Part shown: one piece after another, positions 47,633 through 57,758 of the stretch | Numbering within the stretch: position 1 is the first letter of the stretch | How the letters are laid out: every line of letters starts with the position of its first letter | Assembly: GCF_007753095.1 (NCBI RefSeq) | Contig: NZ_CP036348.1 | Span: 4,340,001 to 4,404,000, forward strand | Direction: 5' to 3' | Source: Rosistilla carotiformis | GTDB lineage: Bacteria; Planctomycetota; Planctomycetia; Pirellulales; Pirellulaceae | Length of the DNA: 64,000 nucleotides | The notes under the pieces: generated by a model | The model's input: the letters and a program-made list of their open reading frames with translations, nothing else | Databases searched by the model: none | Told to the model about the DNA's origin: nothing | Made by a program: the position numbers and the translations under genes

Positions 47633-50600
47633 GTGCCACGTCGCGACGACATCAAGAAAATCTTGCTGATCGGTAGCGGACCGATCGTGATCGGCCAAGC
47701 TTGTGAATTCGATTATTCCGGCACGCAGGCCTGCAAAGCTTTGCGTGAGGAGGGATACGAGGTCATCTTGGTCAACAGCAACCCGGCCACGATCATGACC
47801 GATCCGGGAACCGCCGATCGGACCTATATCGAACCGCTGACCTGGCAGATGGTCGAGAAGATCATCGCCAAAGAGCGTCCCGATGCGCTGCTGCCGACGC
47901 TGGGTGGTCAGACCGGTTTGAATACCGCGATGGACTTGGAAGCCAACGGCGTCCTGGAGAAGTACGGCGTGGAGATGATCGGTGCGCGCGCCGACGTGAT
48001 CGCCAAAGCGGAAGAACGCGAACAGTTCAAACAGGCGATGGACAAGATCGGCCTGGACGTCTGCCGCGGCGAAACGGTCCGCAATCTGACCGACGCCCGC
48101 CGCGTGATGAACGATGTCGGGTTGCCCTGCGTCGTCCGCCCCAGCTTTACGATGGGTGGCTCCGGTTCGGCGATCGCTTACAACCGCGACGACTTCGACG
48201 CGTTGGTGCAAAACGGCTTGGACCAAAGCCCCGTCACCGAAGTGCTGATCGAAGAGTCGATCATCGGTTGGAAAGAATACGAAATGGAAGTCGTCCGCGA
48301 CATGGACGACAACTGCGTAATCATCTGTTCGATCGAGAACTTCGATCCGATGGGCGTTCACACCGGCGATTCGATCACCGTCGCCCCGGCGCAGACGCTG
48401 ACCGACAAAGAGTACCAACGGATGCGCGACGCTTCGTTGGCGGTAATTCGCGAGATCGGTGTCGAAACCGGCGGATCGAACATTCAATTTGCGATCGAAC
48501 CGACCACGGGACGGATGATCGTGATCGAGATGAATCCGCGGGTCAGCCGATCGTCGGCGCTGGCCAGTAAAGCGACTGGTTTCCCGATCGCCAAGATCGC
48601 GGCCAAACTGGCTGTCGGTTACCGCTTGTGGGAACTGCCCAACGATATCACGCAAAAGACAAAAGCTTGCTTCGAACCGTCGATCGATTACGTCGTTACG
48701 AAGATCCCACGGTTTGCATTTGAGAAGTTCCCTGAAGCCGATCCGACCTTGATGACGCAGATGAAAAGCGTCGGCGAGACGATGGCGATCGGTCGAACCT
48801 TTAAAGAGTCGTTCCAAAAAGCGCTTCGCGGCCTGGAAGTCGGCGCCTTCGGTTTCGGCGGTGGCAGCAAGGATCTGTGGGGTGGCGAATCGCAGCCCGA
48901 CCGCGACGAAGTGATCGCAAAACTTTCGACTCCCAACGCCGAACGAATCTTCTATCTGCGATACGCGCTGAAGATGGGGATGACGATCGAAGAGATCTTC
49001 GAATTGACCAAGATCGATCGCTGGTTCTTGGACCAATTGCAACAGATCGTCGAGCACGAGAATTTCTTGCTGCAGGCTGGATCGCTCGAATCGCTCAGTC
49101 CCGCCGACTTGAAATACACCAAGCAGCTCGGTTTCTCGGACCGCCAGTTGGCAATCTTCTTCGACTCCAGCGAGTTGAAGGTTCGTGAATACCGCAAGGC
49201 ACAAGGCGTCCGCGCGGTCTTTAAATCGGTCGACACCTGTGCCGCCGAATTCGAAGCCTTCACGCCATACTACTACAGTACGTACGAAGACGAGAACGAA
49301 GCGCCGCCCAAGGGTGACAAGAAGCGGATCATGATTCTCGGTGGCGGTCCGAACCGGATCGGCCAGGGGATCGAGTTCGATTATTGCTGCTGCCATGCCA
49401 GTTTCGCCCTCCGCGAAATGGGCTACGAATCGATCATGGTCAACAGTAATCCGGAGACGGTCAGTACCGATTACGACACCAGCGACATCCTGTTCTTCGA
49501 ACCGCTGACGATCGAAGATGTGTTGAACATTTGCGACAACGTCCAACCCGACGGCGTGATCGTTCAGTTCGGTGGGCAGACGCCGCTGAATCTCGCTCGT
49601 GGATTGGCCAACGCTGGAGTGGCGATTATCGGAACCAGCGTCGACACGATCGAAGCGGCCGAGGATCGCGAGCTGTTCCAACAACTGATCGATGAACTGG
49701 GGCTGCGTCAGCCGCCGAGCGGCATCGCGCGGACGATGGAAGAAGCCCGCGGTGAAGTCGACCGGATCGGGTTCCCCGCGTTGGTTCGCCCCAGCTTTGT
49801 CTTGGGCGGCCGAGCGATGGAAATCTGTTACGACCACAAGCAATTCGACCGCTACGTCGCCGAAGCGTTTGTTGTCGCCGAAGGGCAACCGGTTCTGATC
49901 GATCGGTTCCTGGAAGATGCGATCGAAGTCGACGTCGACGCGCTCTCCGATTCGAAGGATTGCGTGTTGATGGGAATCATGGAGCACATCGAAGAAGCGG
50001 GCGTCCACAGCGGCGACTCCGCTTGTGCGATCCCGCCTCACAGCCTGCCCGAATCGATCCTCGACGAAATCCGCGTCGCCACGAAACAATTGGCGCTGCG
50101 TTTGAAGGTCATCGGCCTGATGAACATTCAATACGCCGTCAAAATGGAAGATGGCAAGCCGACGCTGTACATTATCGAAGTCAATCCGCGAGCCAGTCGG
50201 ACCGTGCCGTTTGTCGCCAAAGCGACCGGCGTTCCCGTGGCGCGTTTGGCGACTCAGGTCATGTGCGGCAAGACGCTTGCCGAAGTCGGCGTGACCGGGG
50301 AAACGATCCCGTCGCACGTCTCGATCAAAGAGAGCGTCTTCCCGTTCCGCAAGTTTGCCGGTGTCGACATCGTGCTCGGACCGGAGATGCGAAGTACGGG
50401 CGAGGTGATGGGAACCAGCAAGAGTTTCTCGCTGGCGTTTGCCAAGAGTCAGATCGCGGCGAGCACGGTCCTTCCAAGCGAAGGGAACATCTTCATCAGC
50501 CTGTCGTCGCGTCACAAGGACTTTGCGATCAAGCTTGGCTCGCGTCTCCGCGATCTCGGCTTCAGCATTCTGGCGACCTCGGGGACCGCAAAATTGCTCG

Positions 50601-50878
50601 AGGAATCGGGCGTGGCGGTCACTCCGATCAAGAAGCTTGCCGAAGGGCATCCGAACTTGATCGATTACCTGAAGAACGAAGAGGTTCAGTTGATTATCAA
50701 CACGCCCAACGGCAAAGGGGCTCGCACCGACGAAGGTCGCATCCGAGCTTCGGGCGTGCAGCACGGCGTCCCATGCATCACGACGATCGCCGCAGCCGAA
50801 GCCGCAGTCGGTGCGATGGAGGCGCTCAAAGAAGGTGCCCTGGACGTCGAGTGCCTGCAGGATCGCTTCGGACTGTAG
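47633..50878 (+). CDS. carB: Carbamoyl-phosphate synthase large subunit
   Basis: 1081 residues (E. coli CarB has about 1073); makes carbamoyl phosphate for pyrimidine and arginine synthesis with CarA. GTG start at 47633 gives the canonical [21 protein letters not shown]; a longer frame adds 22 unrelated residues. Two ATP-grasp halves (about 1-400 and 550-930) each have [10 protein letters not shown] or SFVLGGRAM-type loops; the oligomerisation part lies between them. The C-terminal MGS-like allosteric domain (about 940-1081) has [16 protein letters not shown]. No carA adjacent, so the genes are split. Ends at a strong terminator. Confidence 0.97.
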   Translation: MPRRDDIKKILLIGSGPIVIGQACEFDYSGTQACKALREEGYEVILVNSNPATIMTDPGTADRTYIEPLTWQMVEKIIAKERPDALLPTLGGQTGLNTAMDLEANGVLEKYGVEMIGARADVIAKAEEREQFKQAMDKIGLDVCRGETVRNLTDARRVMNDVGLPCVVRPSFTMGGSGSAIAYNRDDFDALVQNGLDQSPVTEVLIEESIIGWKEYEMEVVRDMDDNCVIICSIENFDPMGVHTGDSITVAPAQTLTDKEYQRMRDASLAVIREIGVETGGSNIQFAIEPTTGRMIVIEMNPRVSRSSALASKATGFPIAKIAAKLAVGYRLWELPNDITQKTKACFEPSIDYVVTKIPRFAFEKFPEADPTLMTQMKSVGETMAIGRTFKESFQKALRGLEVGAFGFGGGSKDLWGGESQPDRDEVIAKLSTPNAERIFYLRYALKMGMTIEEIFELTKIDRWFLDQLQQIVEHENFLLQAGSLESLSPADLKYTKQLGFSDRQLAIFFDSSELKVREYRKAQGVRAVFKSVDTCAAEFEAFTPYYYSTYEDENEAPPKGDKKRIMILGGGPNRIGQGIEFDYCCCHASFALREMGYESIMVNSNPETVSTDYDTSDILFFEPLTIEDVLNICDNVQPDGVIVQFGGQTPLNLARGLANAGVAIIGTSVDTIEAAEDRELFQQLIDELGLRQPPSGIARTMEEARGEVDRIGFPALVRPSFVLGGRAMEICYDHKQFDRYVAEAFVVAEGQPVLIDRFLEDAIEVDVDALSDSKDCVLMGIMEHIEEAGVHSGDSACAIPPHSLPESILDEIRVATKQLALRLKVIGLMNIQYAVKMEDGKPTLYIIEVNPRASRTVPFVAKATGVPVARLATQVMCGKTLAEVGVTGETIPSHVSIKESVFPFRKFAGVDIVLGPEMRSTGEVMGTSKSFSLAFAKSQIAASTVLPSEGNIFISLSSRHKDFAIKLGSRLRDLGFSILATSGTAKLLEESGVAVTPIKKLAEGHPNLIDYLKNEEVQLIINTPNGKGARTDEGRIRASGVQHGVPCITTIAAAEAAVGAMEALKEGALDVECLQDRFGL

Positions 50879-50936
50879 AGTTCCGCACGGCGCATTGACG
50901 GCGTCGATGTGTTGAACGCAATCCGCCGAAATAGAA

Positions 50937-50980
50937 GCAAAGGCCCCCGCGATCGAAACACGATCGCGGGGGCCTTTTGC
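50937..50980 (+). terminator. Rho-independent terminator of carB
   Basis: Very stable stem of about 17 pairs, AAGGCCCCCGCGATCG with CGATCGCGGGGGCCTT, loop AAACA, then TTTT. The A run on the 5' side makes it usable from the other strand too. Confidence 0.9.
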
Positions 50981-51011
50981 GTATCTGTGGCGTGAAGCCA
51001 AATCGCCACAG

Positions 51012-51248
51012 ACCTGGGACTTGCGTCACCAGGCTATCTCATGTCGTCGCTTCGCGAGTTTATGTAGACGGGATGTTCGTGTTTAGAACGCTTTGACGTG
51101 GAATACCTGGGACTTACGTCGCCAGGCTACATGCTGCCGTCGCTTAGCGACTTTCGAAAGCTACCGCGTTTGCGGGTTGAAACGCTTCAACGCAGCGGTC
51201 CAGGGACTTAACGTCGTCCCAGGACATCTCTTGACGTTGCTTCGCGAG
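51012..51248. repeat. Three copies of a 46-50-base interspersed repeat
   Basis: Copies at 51012-51058, 51105-51150 and 51199-51248, about 93 bases apart. Shared pattern: ACCTGGGACTT, then (A/G)CGTC(A/G), CCAGG, CTA/ACAT, a GTCG(C)TT(C/A)GCGA end. CCTGG...CCAGG can form a hairpin. The third copy is the most diverged. Probably an interspersed intergenic repeat of this genome. Tandem placement next to a gene end is notable. Confidence 0.75.
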
Positions 51249-51265
51249 GGATTGCTGAGTCGCTT

Positions 51266-53506
51266 CTATTCGCTCGCGATTTCTCGCGGCCCGCTGGATG
51301 TTGTCGGCTTGCGCATCGCGTTGATCGTGACGACGGCGATGAAAAGGATCGCGCCGACGATGTCGATCGTCAGTCCGACGCGGACCTCTCCGATCTTGGT
51401 GATCGGTGCTAACAGCAGGGCTGCGGAAACGAACATCAATACCCGTTCGAAGATCGACAGGCTGTTGCGGAAGTAGCCCGCGATGCATCCTGCCAAGGCA
51501 AGGATTCCGATCGTCGCGGCGGTCAACGCGTGGGCGATCGCAAACGCGGTGGGGGATTGGCCGCCGGGAGCCAGCAGGCACAGCGCCGGCCGGTAGACGA
51601 ACATAAACGGCAGCGTAAACCCGACCAACGAGAACCGGAACGCGGCAAACGAGGTCTTCATGATCGGCGCCTCGGCAATCGAAGCGCTCGCATACCCGGC
51701 CAACGCCACCGGCGGCGTGACCATCGACATCATGCCGAAGTAGAAGATGAACAGGTGAGCGACCAACGGGATCACTCCCAATTCGCCCAGCAACGATCCC
51801 ATCAATGTCGCCATCAACAGATAACAGACGACCGAGGGAACGCCCATTCCGAGGATCAACGAGCAGACCATGATGCCGACCAGGGCGAGGAACAGATTCG
51901 TTTCGACCACGCCTTTGATGACCGAACTGAAATCGGTTGCGATTCCGGTCTGTTGGACGATCCCGATGATGATTCCGACGCAGGCACTCGCGGCGACCAA
52001 CGAGATCCCATTTTTGGCCGACTTGGTCATCGCCGACGTCATCTCCGGACGCCACGCGGGATGAATCAGGCCAAAGATCAGCAGCCCGAACATCCCGACG
52101 ATCGCCGAATCCAGCAGCGAACCAACCATCAACAGCGGGCTAAATTCACCGCTGGTCGGATGGATCCATGAACTGGCCATAAACGTCTGCAGTCCCGAGG
52201 GGACCGAATCGTGGACAAAGATCGTCGCTTGGTGCAGCAACAGAACGGCAAAGAAACTGAAAAACGCCATCCAGCGAGCCGACGCACTGATCGCAAGCTC
52301 TTTGCGAAGCGTGGCGAAGACCAAGATCACCGCTAGCGCGCCTGTCACGCTGCGGAACGGGGAGAAGCCAGCGATCAGCAGGCCGATCAAGGTTCCGAGA
52401 GCTCCGAAAAAGACCATCGCTTCGAAACCGGACAGCTTCTTTTTGCTGACCTCTTGCGTATCGAGCCCCTCGGCTCCCAGACGCCGCGAGTATAGGAACA
52501 CAACAGCCAAAATCGACACGTAATACAGAATCGCTGGCAGCAGAGCGGCTTTCATGATCGCCAGGAACGTGACCTGCGGTTGCACCAATTCCAGCATCAT
52601 GTACGCACCGGCACCCATCACCGGCGGAACCAATGCGCCGCCGGAAGCTGCCGCGGCGGTGATGCCGCCCGCGATGTAGTTCGGGAACCGGGCGCTTCGC
52701 ATCATCGGAATCGTAAACGTTCCGGTCGTCACCGCGTTGGCGACGGCACTTCCGGACAGAGAGCCCATCAAGCCGCTGGCGACAACCGAAACCATCGCTG
52801 GTCCGCCACGGATTTTACCGAACACTTTGGTCGCAAAATCGATGATGAACTGCGTCGCTCCGGACATCTCCAGGAAGGCGCCAAAGACGACAAAGAGGAA
52901 GACATATTTAAACATCACGCTCGCTGCGGGGCCAAACACGCCCAACGACTGCAGGAACGTCGTGCTCACGATATCTTTGACGTTTTGCCCGGCGTGTGGC
53001 AGCATCCAATCGGGCATCGCGACCCAGTCGTACCGCAGGCTGCCGTAGCAGTAATAAGAGTGGGCGACAAAAAACAACGCCAGCAGCGGAACGATCAGAC
53101 CGATGCTGCGGCGAGTCGCTTCGAGAACCAACGCCAATCCGATCAGACCGACAACAAAGTCGGCGGAGGTTTCGGCGCCAGCCCGGTTGCCCAACGAAAT
53201 CCCGTCGGACCACAGGCTCTCAAAGAGCGGTTCGGTTTGCACGACGACGTATCCGCAACACCCGGCCGCTGCGATCGCTAACACCACGTCGATTAGACGC
53301 ATCGATTGAACGTTGGCAAACCGCTTGTGCAGCGGAAACGTCAGATAGCAGAGCGCCAGTCCCACACCGACAAACACAGCCAGCGACGACTGCGGTTGCA
53401 TCAAGTTGTAATTGACTTCGAACAGCGTGAACAAACACAAAAACACGCCCAACGCGGTGATGGCAAAGCGTCGAGTGCGATCCAATAGATTCGCTTCTTG
53501 GGTCAC
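51266..53506 (-). CDS. TRAP transporter fused permease (4TM/12TM, TAXI type)
   Basis: 746 residues with about 16-18 helices: a DctQ-like small subunit fused to a DctM-like large subunit. Hallmarks: LEMSGATQFIIDF, GGPAMVSVVASGLMGSLSGSAVANAVTTGTF, GGALVPPVMGAGAYMM, ILGMGVPSVVCYL and FYFGMMSMVTPPVALAGYASASIAEA. Such fused permeases work with a TAXI-type solute-binding protein to import organic acids (for example C4 acids or amino acids) using an ion gradient. No TAXI protein is in the window; the upstream gene is an S4 RNA-binding protein. It may be encoded elsewhere. The stop is unambiguous; start ATG 53506. Confidence 0.93.
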   Translation of the reverse strand: MTQEANLLDRTRRFAITALGVFLCLFTLFEVNYNLMQPQSSLAVFVGVGLALCYLTFPLHKRFANVQSMRLIDVVLAIAAAGCCGYVVVQTEPLFESLWSDGISLGNRAGAETSADFVVGLIGLALVLEATRRSIGLIVPLLALFFVAHSYYCYGSLRYDWVAMPDWMLPHAGQNVKDIVSTTFLQSLGVFGPAASVMFKYVFLFVVFGAFLEMSGATQFIIDFATKVFGKIRGGPAMVSVVASGLMGSLSGSAVANAVTTGTFTIPMMRSARFPNYIAGGITAAAASGGALVPPVMGAGAYMMLELVQPQVTFLAIMKAALLPAILYYVSILAVVFLYSRRLGAEGLDTQEVSKKKLSGFEAMVFFGALGTLIGLLIAGFSPFRSVTGALAVILVFATLRKELAISASARWMAFFSFFAVLLLHQATIFVHDSVPSGLQTFMASSWIHPTSGEFSPLLMVGSLLDSAIVGMFGLLIFGLIHPAWRPEMTSAMTKSAKNGISLVAASACVGIIIGIVQQTGIATDFSSVIKGVVETNLFLALVGIMVCSLILGMGVPSVVCYLLMATLMGSLLGELGVIPLVAHLFIFYFGMMSMVTPPVALAGYASASIAEAPIMKTSFAAFRFSLVGFTLPFMFVYRPALCLLAPGGQSPTAFAIAHALTAATIGILALAGCIAGYFRNSLSIFERVLMFVSAALLLAPITKIGEVRVGLTIDIVGAILFIAVVTINAMRKPTTSSGPREIASE

Positions 53507-53627
53507 GGACGGATCCTTTGAGTGGTTTCGTTCCAGAGCGGAAAGGGCGGGGGTGGGGGCTGAGCGAATCGCTTTGCAAGCGGCACCGACGACGGAACCG
53601 CTTGCTGCGACAAGCTGCTGATTCTAG

Positions 53628-53858
53628 CTAATCCTGTTCGACGCGGAAGACTTCTCCCAAGACTTCGATCTCGTCGCCAATCGTCAACTTTTTGCGACGC
53701 CGCGTTTCGACTTCGCCATTGACCGTGACCTCGCCATTTTGAATCAACATCTTGGCTTGGCCGCCGGTCCCGACGACACCTGTCAATTTGATAAAGTTGT
53801 CCAACCGGATCGAATCTTCTTCGTCCGTGCTGGGTTCATTGGAAACATCTTGGTTCAT
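53628..53858 (-). CDS. Small S4-domain RNA-binding protein
   Basis: 76 residues from ATG 53858; a longer frame upstream overlaps the next gene and is not homologous. The S4 domain occupies most of the protein: IRLDNFIKLTGVVGTGGQAKMLI, NGEVTVNGEVETRRRKKL, GDEIEVLG. This is the YbcJ/YaaA-like group of free-standing S4 proteins that bind structured RNA, perhaps ribosomal. Acidic N-terminal tail of about 16 residues. Eight bases after the EEP-family gene; they may be cotranscribed. Confidence 0.83.
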   Translation of the reverse strand: MNQDVSNEPSTDEEDSIRLDNFIKLTGVVGTGGQAKMLIQNGEVTVNGEVETRRRKKLTIGDEIEVLGEVFRVEQD

Positions 53859-53866
53859 GGGGTGGT

Positions 53867-54877
53867 TCACTTGAGTTGAAAGCGGGCGACCACAGGCCAG
53901 TGGTCGCTGAGATCGCGTTGATTTGAATCGATTTGCCAGTAGGCGTTCCAGTGGGCATCCTGTTCGTCGGGCCCATCTCCTTTGACCGCCAATTCCCGAG
54001 GCCGCTGCACCGATCGCAGGACGAGATCCACGCGATCGGGATCGTCTTCGATCATGGCGGGACTGACCAGGATCCGGTCGAACGCTTTTCCGGGCAACAG
54101 GTGCGTTTGCCGTTGGTCGATGGGCAACCGCGGATGCAGATCGATCAGGTCGTCGTCGGTTCGTGGAGTATGTTTGCCGCAAAGGATCGCGAGGTCGCTG
54201 CCGTCGCGGAAGCCCTCGGCAGGTTCTTCGGTATTCAGATCCCCCAGCACGATCACGTTCTCTCCTGCGGCGACGCGGTCGGCGATCCAGGTGTGGACGA
54301 GTCGCGCTTGGCGAATCCGGATGTCCGCTCGTTCGGCTCGGGCTCGCAGATGCAGATTGATCACCGTGACAACTTCCGGATCGCTTGGCCGACCGATCTC
54401 CAATTCGGCTTCCAGATGTTTGAAGACGTTGTAGTAATCGCCGCTGGCGTACATCTTCCGCGACTGGCCGTTGAGTCCCGCACGACGCAGCCAGACGTTG
54501 TCGGCATACAGCAGCGCGACGTCCTGTTCGGTGAACGGTTCGGCACCATCGAAACAGACGAAGCGAAACTTCTGGTCGTGGTCGTCTTCCAAGCTGGTCG
54601 TTAGATAGCCCATCACCCTACTGCTTTCGACTTCTTGCAGCGCGACGACGTCGGGGCGGACCGACGCGATCGATGCGGCGACGGCATCGCGACGCCAATC
54701 CCAGTTAGGGCGATCGGGAGCCGACATCTCGCGGGCCAGGTCGCTGCGGTTGTCCCGCGGCTGGCTGTCGAAGAACCATTCGAGATTCCACGACATGACG
54801 ACGAAATCGTCCGCCGATTCGTCGGCGTAGGCGGCGACAGCTTGCAAGCACAACAGGACGCAGATCAAACGGTGCAT
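53867..54877 (-). CDS. Secreted endonuclease/exonuclease/phosphatase family protein
   Basis: 336 residues from ATG 54877 (MHRLICVLLCLQAVAAYA, a signal peptide), with GGAGAG upstream; a longer frame is not homologous. EEP-fold motifs: MSWNLEWF, VALQEVES (metal Glu), TVINLHLRARA, VLGDLNTEE (Asp-Asn), and LSDHWPV (Asp-His). All catalytic residues present. Could be a DNase, an exonuclease or a phosphodiesterase; secretion suggests nutrient scavenging or defence. Confidence 0.83.
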   Translation of the reverse strand: MHRLICVLLCLQAVAAYADESADDFVVMSWNLEWFFDSQPRDNRSDLAREMSAPDRPNWDWRRDAVAASIASVRPDVVALQEVESSRVMGYLTTSLEDDHDQKFRFVCFDGAEPFTEQDVALLYADNVWLRRAGLNGQSRKMYASGDYYNVFKHLEAELEIGRPSDPEVVTVINLHLRARAERADIRIRQARLVHTWIADRVAAGENVIVLGDLNTEEPAEGFRDGSDLAILCGKHTPRTDDDLIDLHPRLPIDQRQTHLLPGKAFDRILVSPAMIEDDPDRVDLVLRSVQRPRELAVKGDGPDEQDAHWNAYWQIDSNQRDLSDHWPVVARFQLK

Positions 54878-55020
54878 CGATGACTCTCCAGCAAGCGGCG
54901 GCGGACAACGCGGCTGCGACGTGCAGCGATTTGGGAACGCCCCAGTATAGTCCAACGGCTACCGGCGGAAGCTTAGGTACCGGTGATCAGGCAGAGCAAA
55001 TATGTTTTTGTGGCGGCTGA

Positions 55021-55046
55021 TACCTCCGGTGGATAGACCGGAGGTA
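55021..55046. repeat. Palindromic element downstream of purU
   Basis: TACCTCCGGT, loop GGATAG, ACCGGAGGTA, a perfect 10-bp stem, just after the purU stop (minus strand). A further inverted repeat GCTGAT (55016-55021)/ATCAGC (55058-55063) encloses it. No T tract. It may be a terminator or an interspersed repeat. Confidence 0.55.
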
Positions 55047-55058
55047 ACCCTACAGCGA

Positions 55059-55910
55059 TCAGCTGACGACCACGCGGTGAAAGTGCAGTTTGACTTCTCG
55101 ATCGATCACGCGGCGAACCCCTTCGACCAGGCAAGAGGGCTCGTTGACCTGTTCGCCTCGGCGGATCACCTCTTCCAACGGCGTTCCCGGCCGGACCGCA
55201 AAGGTCTCTTGATTGATCGTTTGATTCCCCGCATCCAGTTCGGGGATGATGAAGTGACACGTCGCCCCAAAGGTCAACATCCGCGCGGCATAGGCGTCGT
55301 GGTAGGGGCGGAAGCCGGGAAAACCGGGCAACAATCCATGGTGCAGGTTGATGATCCGCCCCCCCGCGAACTGCCAGCACGTCTCCGGCGGCAGGATCCG
55401 CATGTAGCGTGCTAAGACGACGTAATCGATCTCGTAGCGATCGAACATCTGAACCATGGCGTCTTCGTTGGCGCTGCCGTCCGCCTCGCCGATCAGTTCA
55501 AACGGAACGCCAAACTCCTCGGCCAGCGGTTGGCACTTCTTGCGATTGCCGATCACAACGGCCACTTCGGCGCGGATTCGGCCATCGCGAACCGCCTGCA
55601 AAACAGCCCGCGGCGTTTCGGTGCGGTAGGTGGTGCAGAGCGCGATCCGCGGCCGGTCGGCTCGCTTGTCGGGACTCCAAACTCGGATCGCCAGCCCCGT
55701 TTGTTCGGCGATCTTCTGCATCGCTTGTTCCAGCAGATCCAGCCGACCGTCGGGCAGGTGCAGACGGCAGAGCATCGCAAACAACTGCGCCTCGTCGTGG
55801 TCGTACATCTGGATTTCGGAAAGCGAGGCGCCTTGGCCGGTCACGTAGTGAATGATCGGGTCGGCGAGCCCAACATTGTCGGGGCCAAGGGCGGTGATAA
55901 CAACGTCCAT
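55059..55910 (-). CDS. purU: Formyltetrahydrofolate deformylase
   Basis: 283 residues. Hydrolyses 10-formyl-tetrahydrofolate to formate and tetrahydrofolate, balancing one-carbon pools. N-terminal ACT domain (about 1-75) for regulation. Formyltransferase-like domain with catalytic Asn188, His190 and Asp226 (INLHHG and PELDAG), and PYHDAYA, ARYMRIL. The loop reads HHGLLPGFPG where most PurU have HHSFLPAF, a small variation. PurC is also in the window but not adjacent. Confidence 0.9.
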   Translation of the reverse strand: MDVVITALGPDNVGLADPIIHYVTGQGASLSEIQMYDHDEAQLFAMLCRLHLPDGRLDLLEQAMQKIAEQTGLAIRVWSPDKRADRPRIALCTTYRTETPRAVLQAVRDGRIRAEVAVVIGNRKKCQPLAEEFGVPFELIGEADGSANEDAMVQMFDRYEIDYVVLARYMRILPPETCWQFAGGRIINLHHGLLPGFPGFRPYHDAYAARMLTFGATCHFIIPELDAGNQTINQETFAVRPGTPLEEVIRRGEQVNEPSCLVEGVRRVIDREVKLHFHRVVVS

Positions 55911-56071
55911 GATTTTGGTTCTGCTTGTTTGCCAGCCGGGAGGTCATATCGGGACAGTTGCCAAGTATACCGACTGTAGCCCGTTTCGATCAGCCACCTT
56001 ATACTGGGCATCAACCGCTCCTGAAACTTCTGTCGAAGCCGCACCGCCAGTTCCAAAAACGTCGCCACGCC

Positions 56072-56509
56072 ATGACCGCACCGAGACCCAAACGCATCCC
56101 GCGTGAACTTGTTCCCAAAGGCGAAAGCTTGTGCGATTATTGCAGCGCCAAGTGCTGCCGCTACTTCGCCTTGCCGATCGACACGCCCGAGAGTCGCCAG
56201 GACCTCGATTTCATCCGCTGGTATCTGCTGCACGACCGGGCGAGCATGTTTGTCGAAGGGGATACCTGGTATCTGTTGGTTCATACGACCTGCAAGCATC
56301 TGCAAGAGGACCATCGCTGCGGGATCTACGAGACCCGGCCGCAGATCTGCCGCGACTACACGACCGCCGAATGCGAATACGAAGATACCTGGGTTTACGA
56401 CCAGTACTTTGAAACGCCCGAACAGGTTCAGGATTACATGGACGCCTTGTATGGGCACGAATACGAATCGCTCCGCAGCCGCAAACCCGCGGCGTTGCCG
56501 ATCGCATAA
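56072..56509 (+). CDS. YkgJ-like Cys-cluster protein (putative zinc or iron-sulfur)
   Basis: 145 residues from ATG 56072. Cys pattern CDYCSAKCC (about 22-30), TTCKH, CGIYETRPQICRDY, typical of the YkgJ/UPF0153 family whose members bind a metal with eight conserved Cys. A longer upstream frame is not homologous. Function of the family is unknown. Diverges from purU across about 160 bases. Confidence 0.85.
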   Translation: MTAPRPKRIPRELVPKGESLCDYCSAKCCRYFALPIDTPESRQDLDFIRWYLLHDRASMFVEGDTWYLLVHTTCKHLQEDHRCGIYETRPQICRDYTTAECEYEDTWVYDQYFETPEQVQDYMDALYGHEYESLRSRKPAALPIA

Positions 56510-56609
56510 CCCTGCCGCTCGCCGACAAAAACGCTGCAAATCGGGCAGGCCTGGTTACAATATTTGAATGTCGATTGCACTCTTTTCAACTCCGTTCGGA
56601 ACCCGTTAG

Positions 56610-57725
56610 ATGAGACGCCCCGCTGAAGATGATGATGACGGCGGCTTGGATTCGCTGCTCGATACGATGACCAACGTCGTCGGCATCTTGGTGCTTGTAT
56701 TGATCGTGACGCAGATGAGCGTCACCGAAGTGGTCACGCGCATCCGTTCGGAAACCGTCGTCGACGCCGAGAAGCTGGAACAGGCCAAGAAGGAACTCGC
56801 CGAAAAAGAGGACGAGAAAAATGAACTCGAACGGATCCTGGTCGCTCCCCAAGACATCGACGCCGACAAGCAGAAGGAAGAACTGCAGAAGCTGAAAGAT
56901 CTGTTGGCCCGGCAGAAAAAGGCCCGCGAAGATGCTAAGAAGGAACAGGAACAGTACGCCTTAAAGATCGAACAGCAACAAAAGGCGGCCGAAGAAGCGA
57001 AAAAGAAGATCGCCGAAACGACAGGTAAGCGGGAGGAGCTGACGCAGTTGATCAGCACCTCGCTGGAACGCAAGGCGCAGATCGAAGCGATGCTCGACAA
57101 GACGCCGATCCGCGCCCGTCCAGCCGACATCAAGGTCAGCATCCCCAACCCGCGTCCGGCACCTCCGGGGGCGAAACAGGCTTCGTTTTTGTGCAGCGGC
57201 AACGCCGTCTACCCGATCAATGCCGAAGCGTTTCGCGAGCGAGCCGTCAAAATCGCCAAGGCGATCGTTGCGCGTGGCAACATGGACCGGGATCCTAAAG
57301 TGGGCATCGACCCCGAGAAGTTCACAGCGATCTTTGCTGGCGAAAAGAAGGACCAGGATGCGTTCTTCGATGTGGAATATTACGTCCAATCGAACCGGTA
57401 TCCACGGATGCGTTTCCATCCGAAGGAAAAGCGGGGCGCCGTCGCAACCGCACTGTTGAACAAGCGCTCGGTGATTCGAAGAGACTATCTATCGAACCTC
57501 GACGTCACCAAATACTACGCTCGGTTTTACGTCCTGCCCGACAGCTTCGACATCTACCTGACAGCGCGTGGAATTTTCCAAGACGCTGGAATGCTGGCCG
57601 GTTGGGATCCGCAGCCACAAGACTGGCTCTACACGACCCACGTCGGTGGCGTCGAACTGGGACCACCGCTTCCCAAAAATCCAAACCCGCCACCGCCTGG
57701 CAAACCGCAATCGGTGATCGATTGA
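56610..57725 (+). CDS. Membrane-anchored coiled-coil protein with ExbD-like N-terminus
   Basis: 371 residues. DSLLDTMTNVVGILVLVLIVTQM (about 13-36): an acidic lead and a single transmembrane helix in the pattern of ExbD/TolR/MotB. A highly charged coiled coil follows at about 50-165 (Lys/Glu heptads). The C-terminal part (about 180-345) is globular and unrecognised: KQASFLCSGNAVYPIN, YYVQSNRYPRMRF, FDIYLTARGIFQDAG, ending in a Pro-rich tail. No ExbB/MotA partner is in the window, so it may work without one or with a distant one. Not a named family. Confidence 0.65.
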   Translation: MRRPAEDDDDGGLDSLLDTMTNVVGILVLVLIVTQMSVTEVVTRIRSETVVDAEKLEQAKKELAEKEDEKNELERILVAPQDIDADKQKEELQKLKDLLARQKKAREDAKKEQEQYALKIEQQQKAAEEAKKKIAETTGKREELTQLISTSLERKAQIEAMLDKTPIRARPADIKVSIPNPRPAPPGAKQASFLCSGNAVYPINAEAFRERAVKIAKAIVARGNMDRDPKVGIDPEKFTAIFAGEKKDQDAFFDVEYYVQSNRYPRMRFHPKEKRGAVATALLNKRSVIRRDYLSNLDVTKYYARFYVLPDSFDIYLTARGIFQDAGMLAGWDPQPQDWLYTTHVGGVELGPPLPKNPNPPPPGKPQSVID

Positions 57726-57758
57726 TCGCGGCGGTTGTTCGGGCACGGGCGGTCGACG

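Larger units (their letters stand above)
50879..51265. other. Intergenic region between carB and the TRAP permease
   Basis: 387 bases between convergent genes. Holds a strong terminator (50937-50980) and three diverged copies of an interspersed repeat (51012-51248). No gene. Confidence 0.8.

Noticed and set aside
47570-51001. Open frame of 1143 codons on the minus strand across all of carB
   Set aside because: It mirrors carB and exists because GC-rich coding DNA with few TTA/CTA/TCA codons leaves the antisense frame open. The product is rich in Arg, Asp and His, has no domain and no Shine-Dalgarno site.
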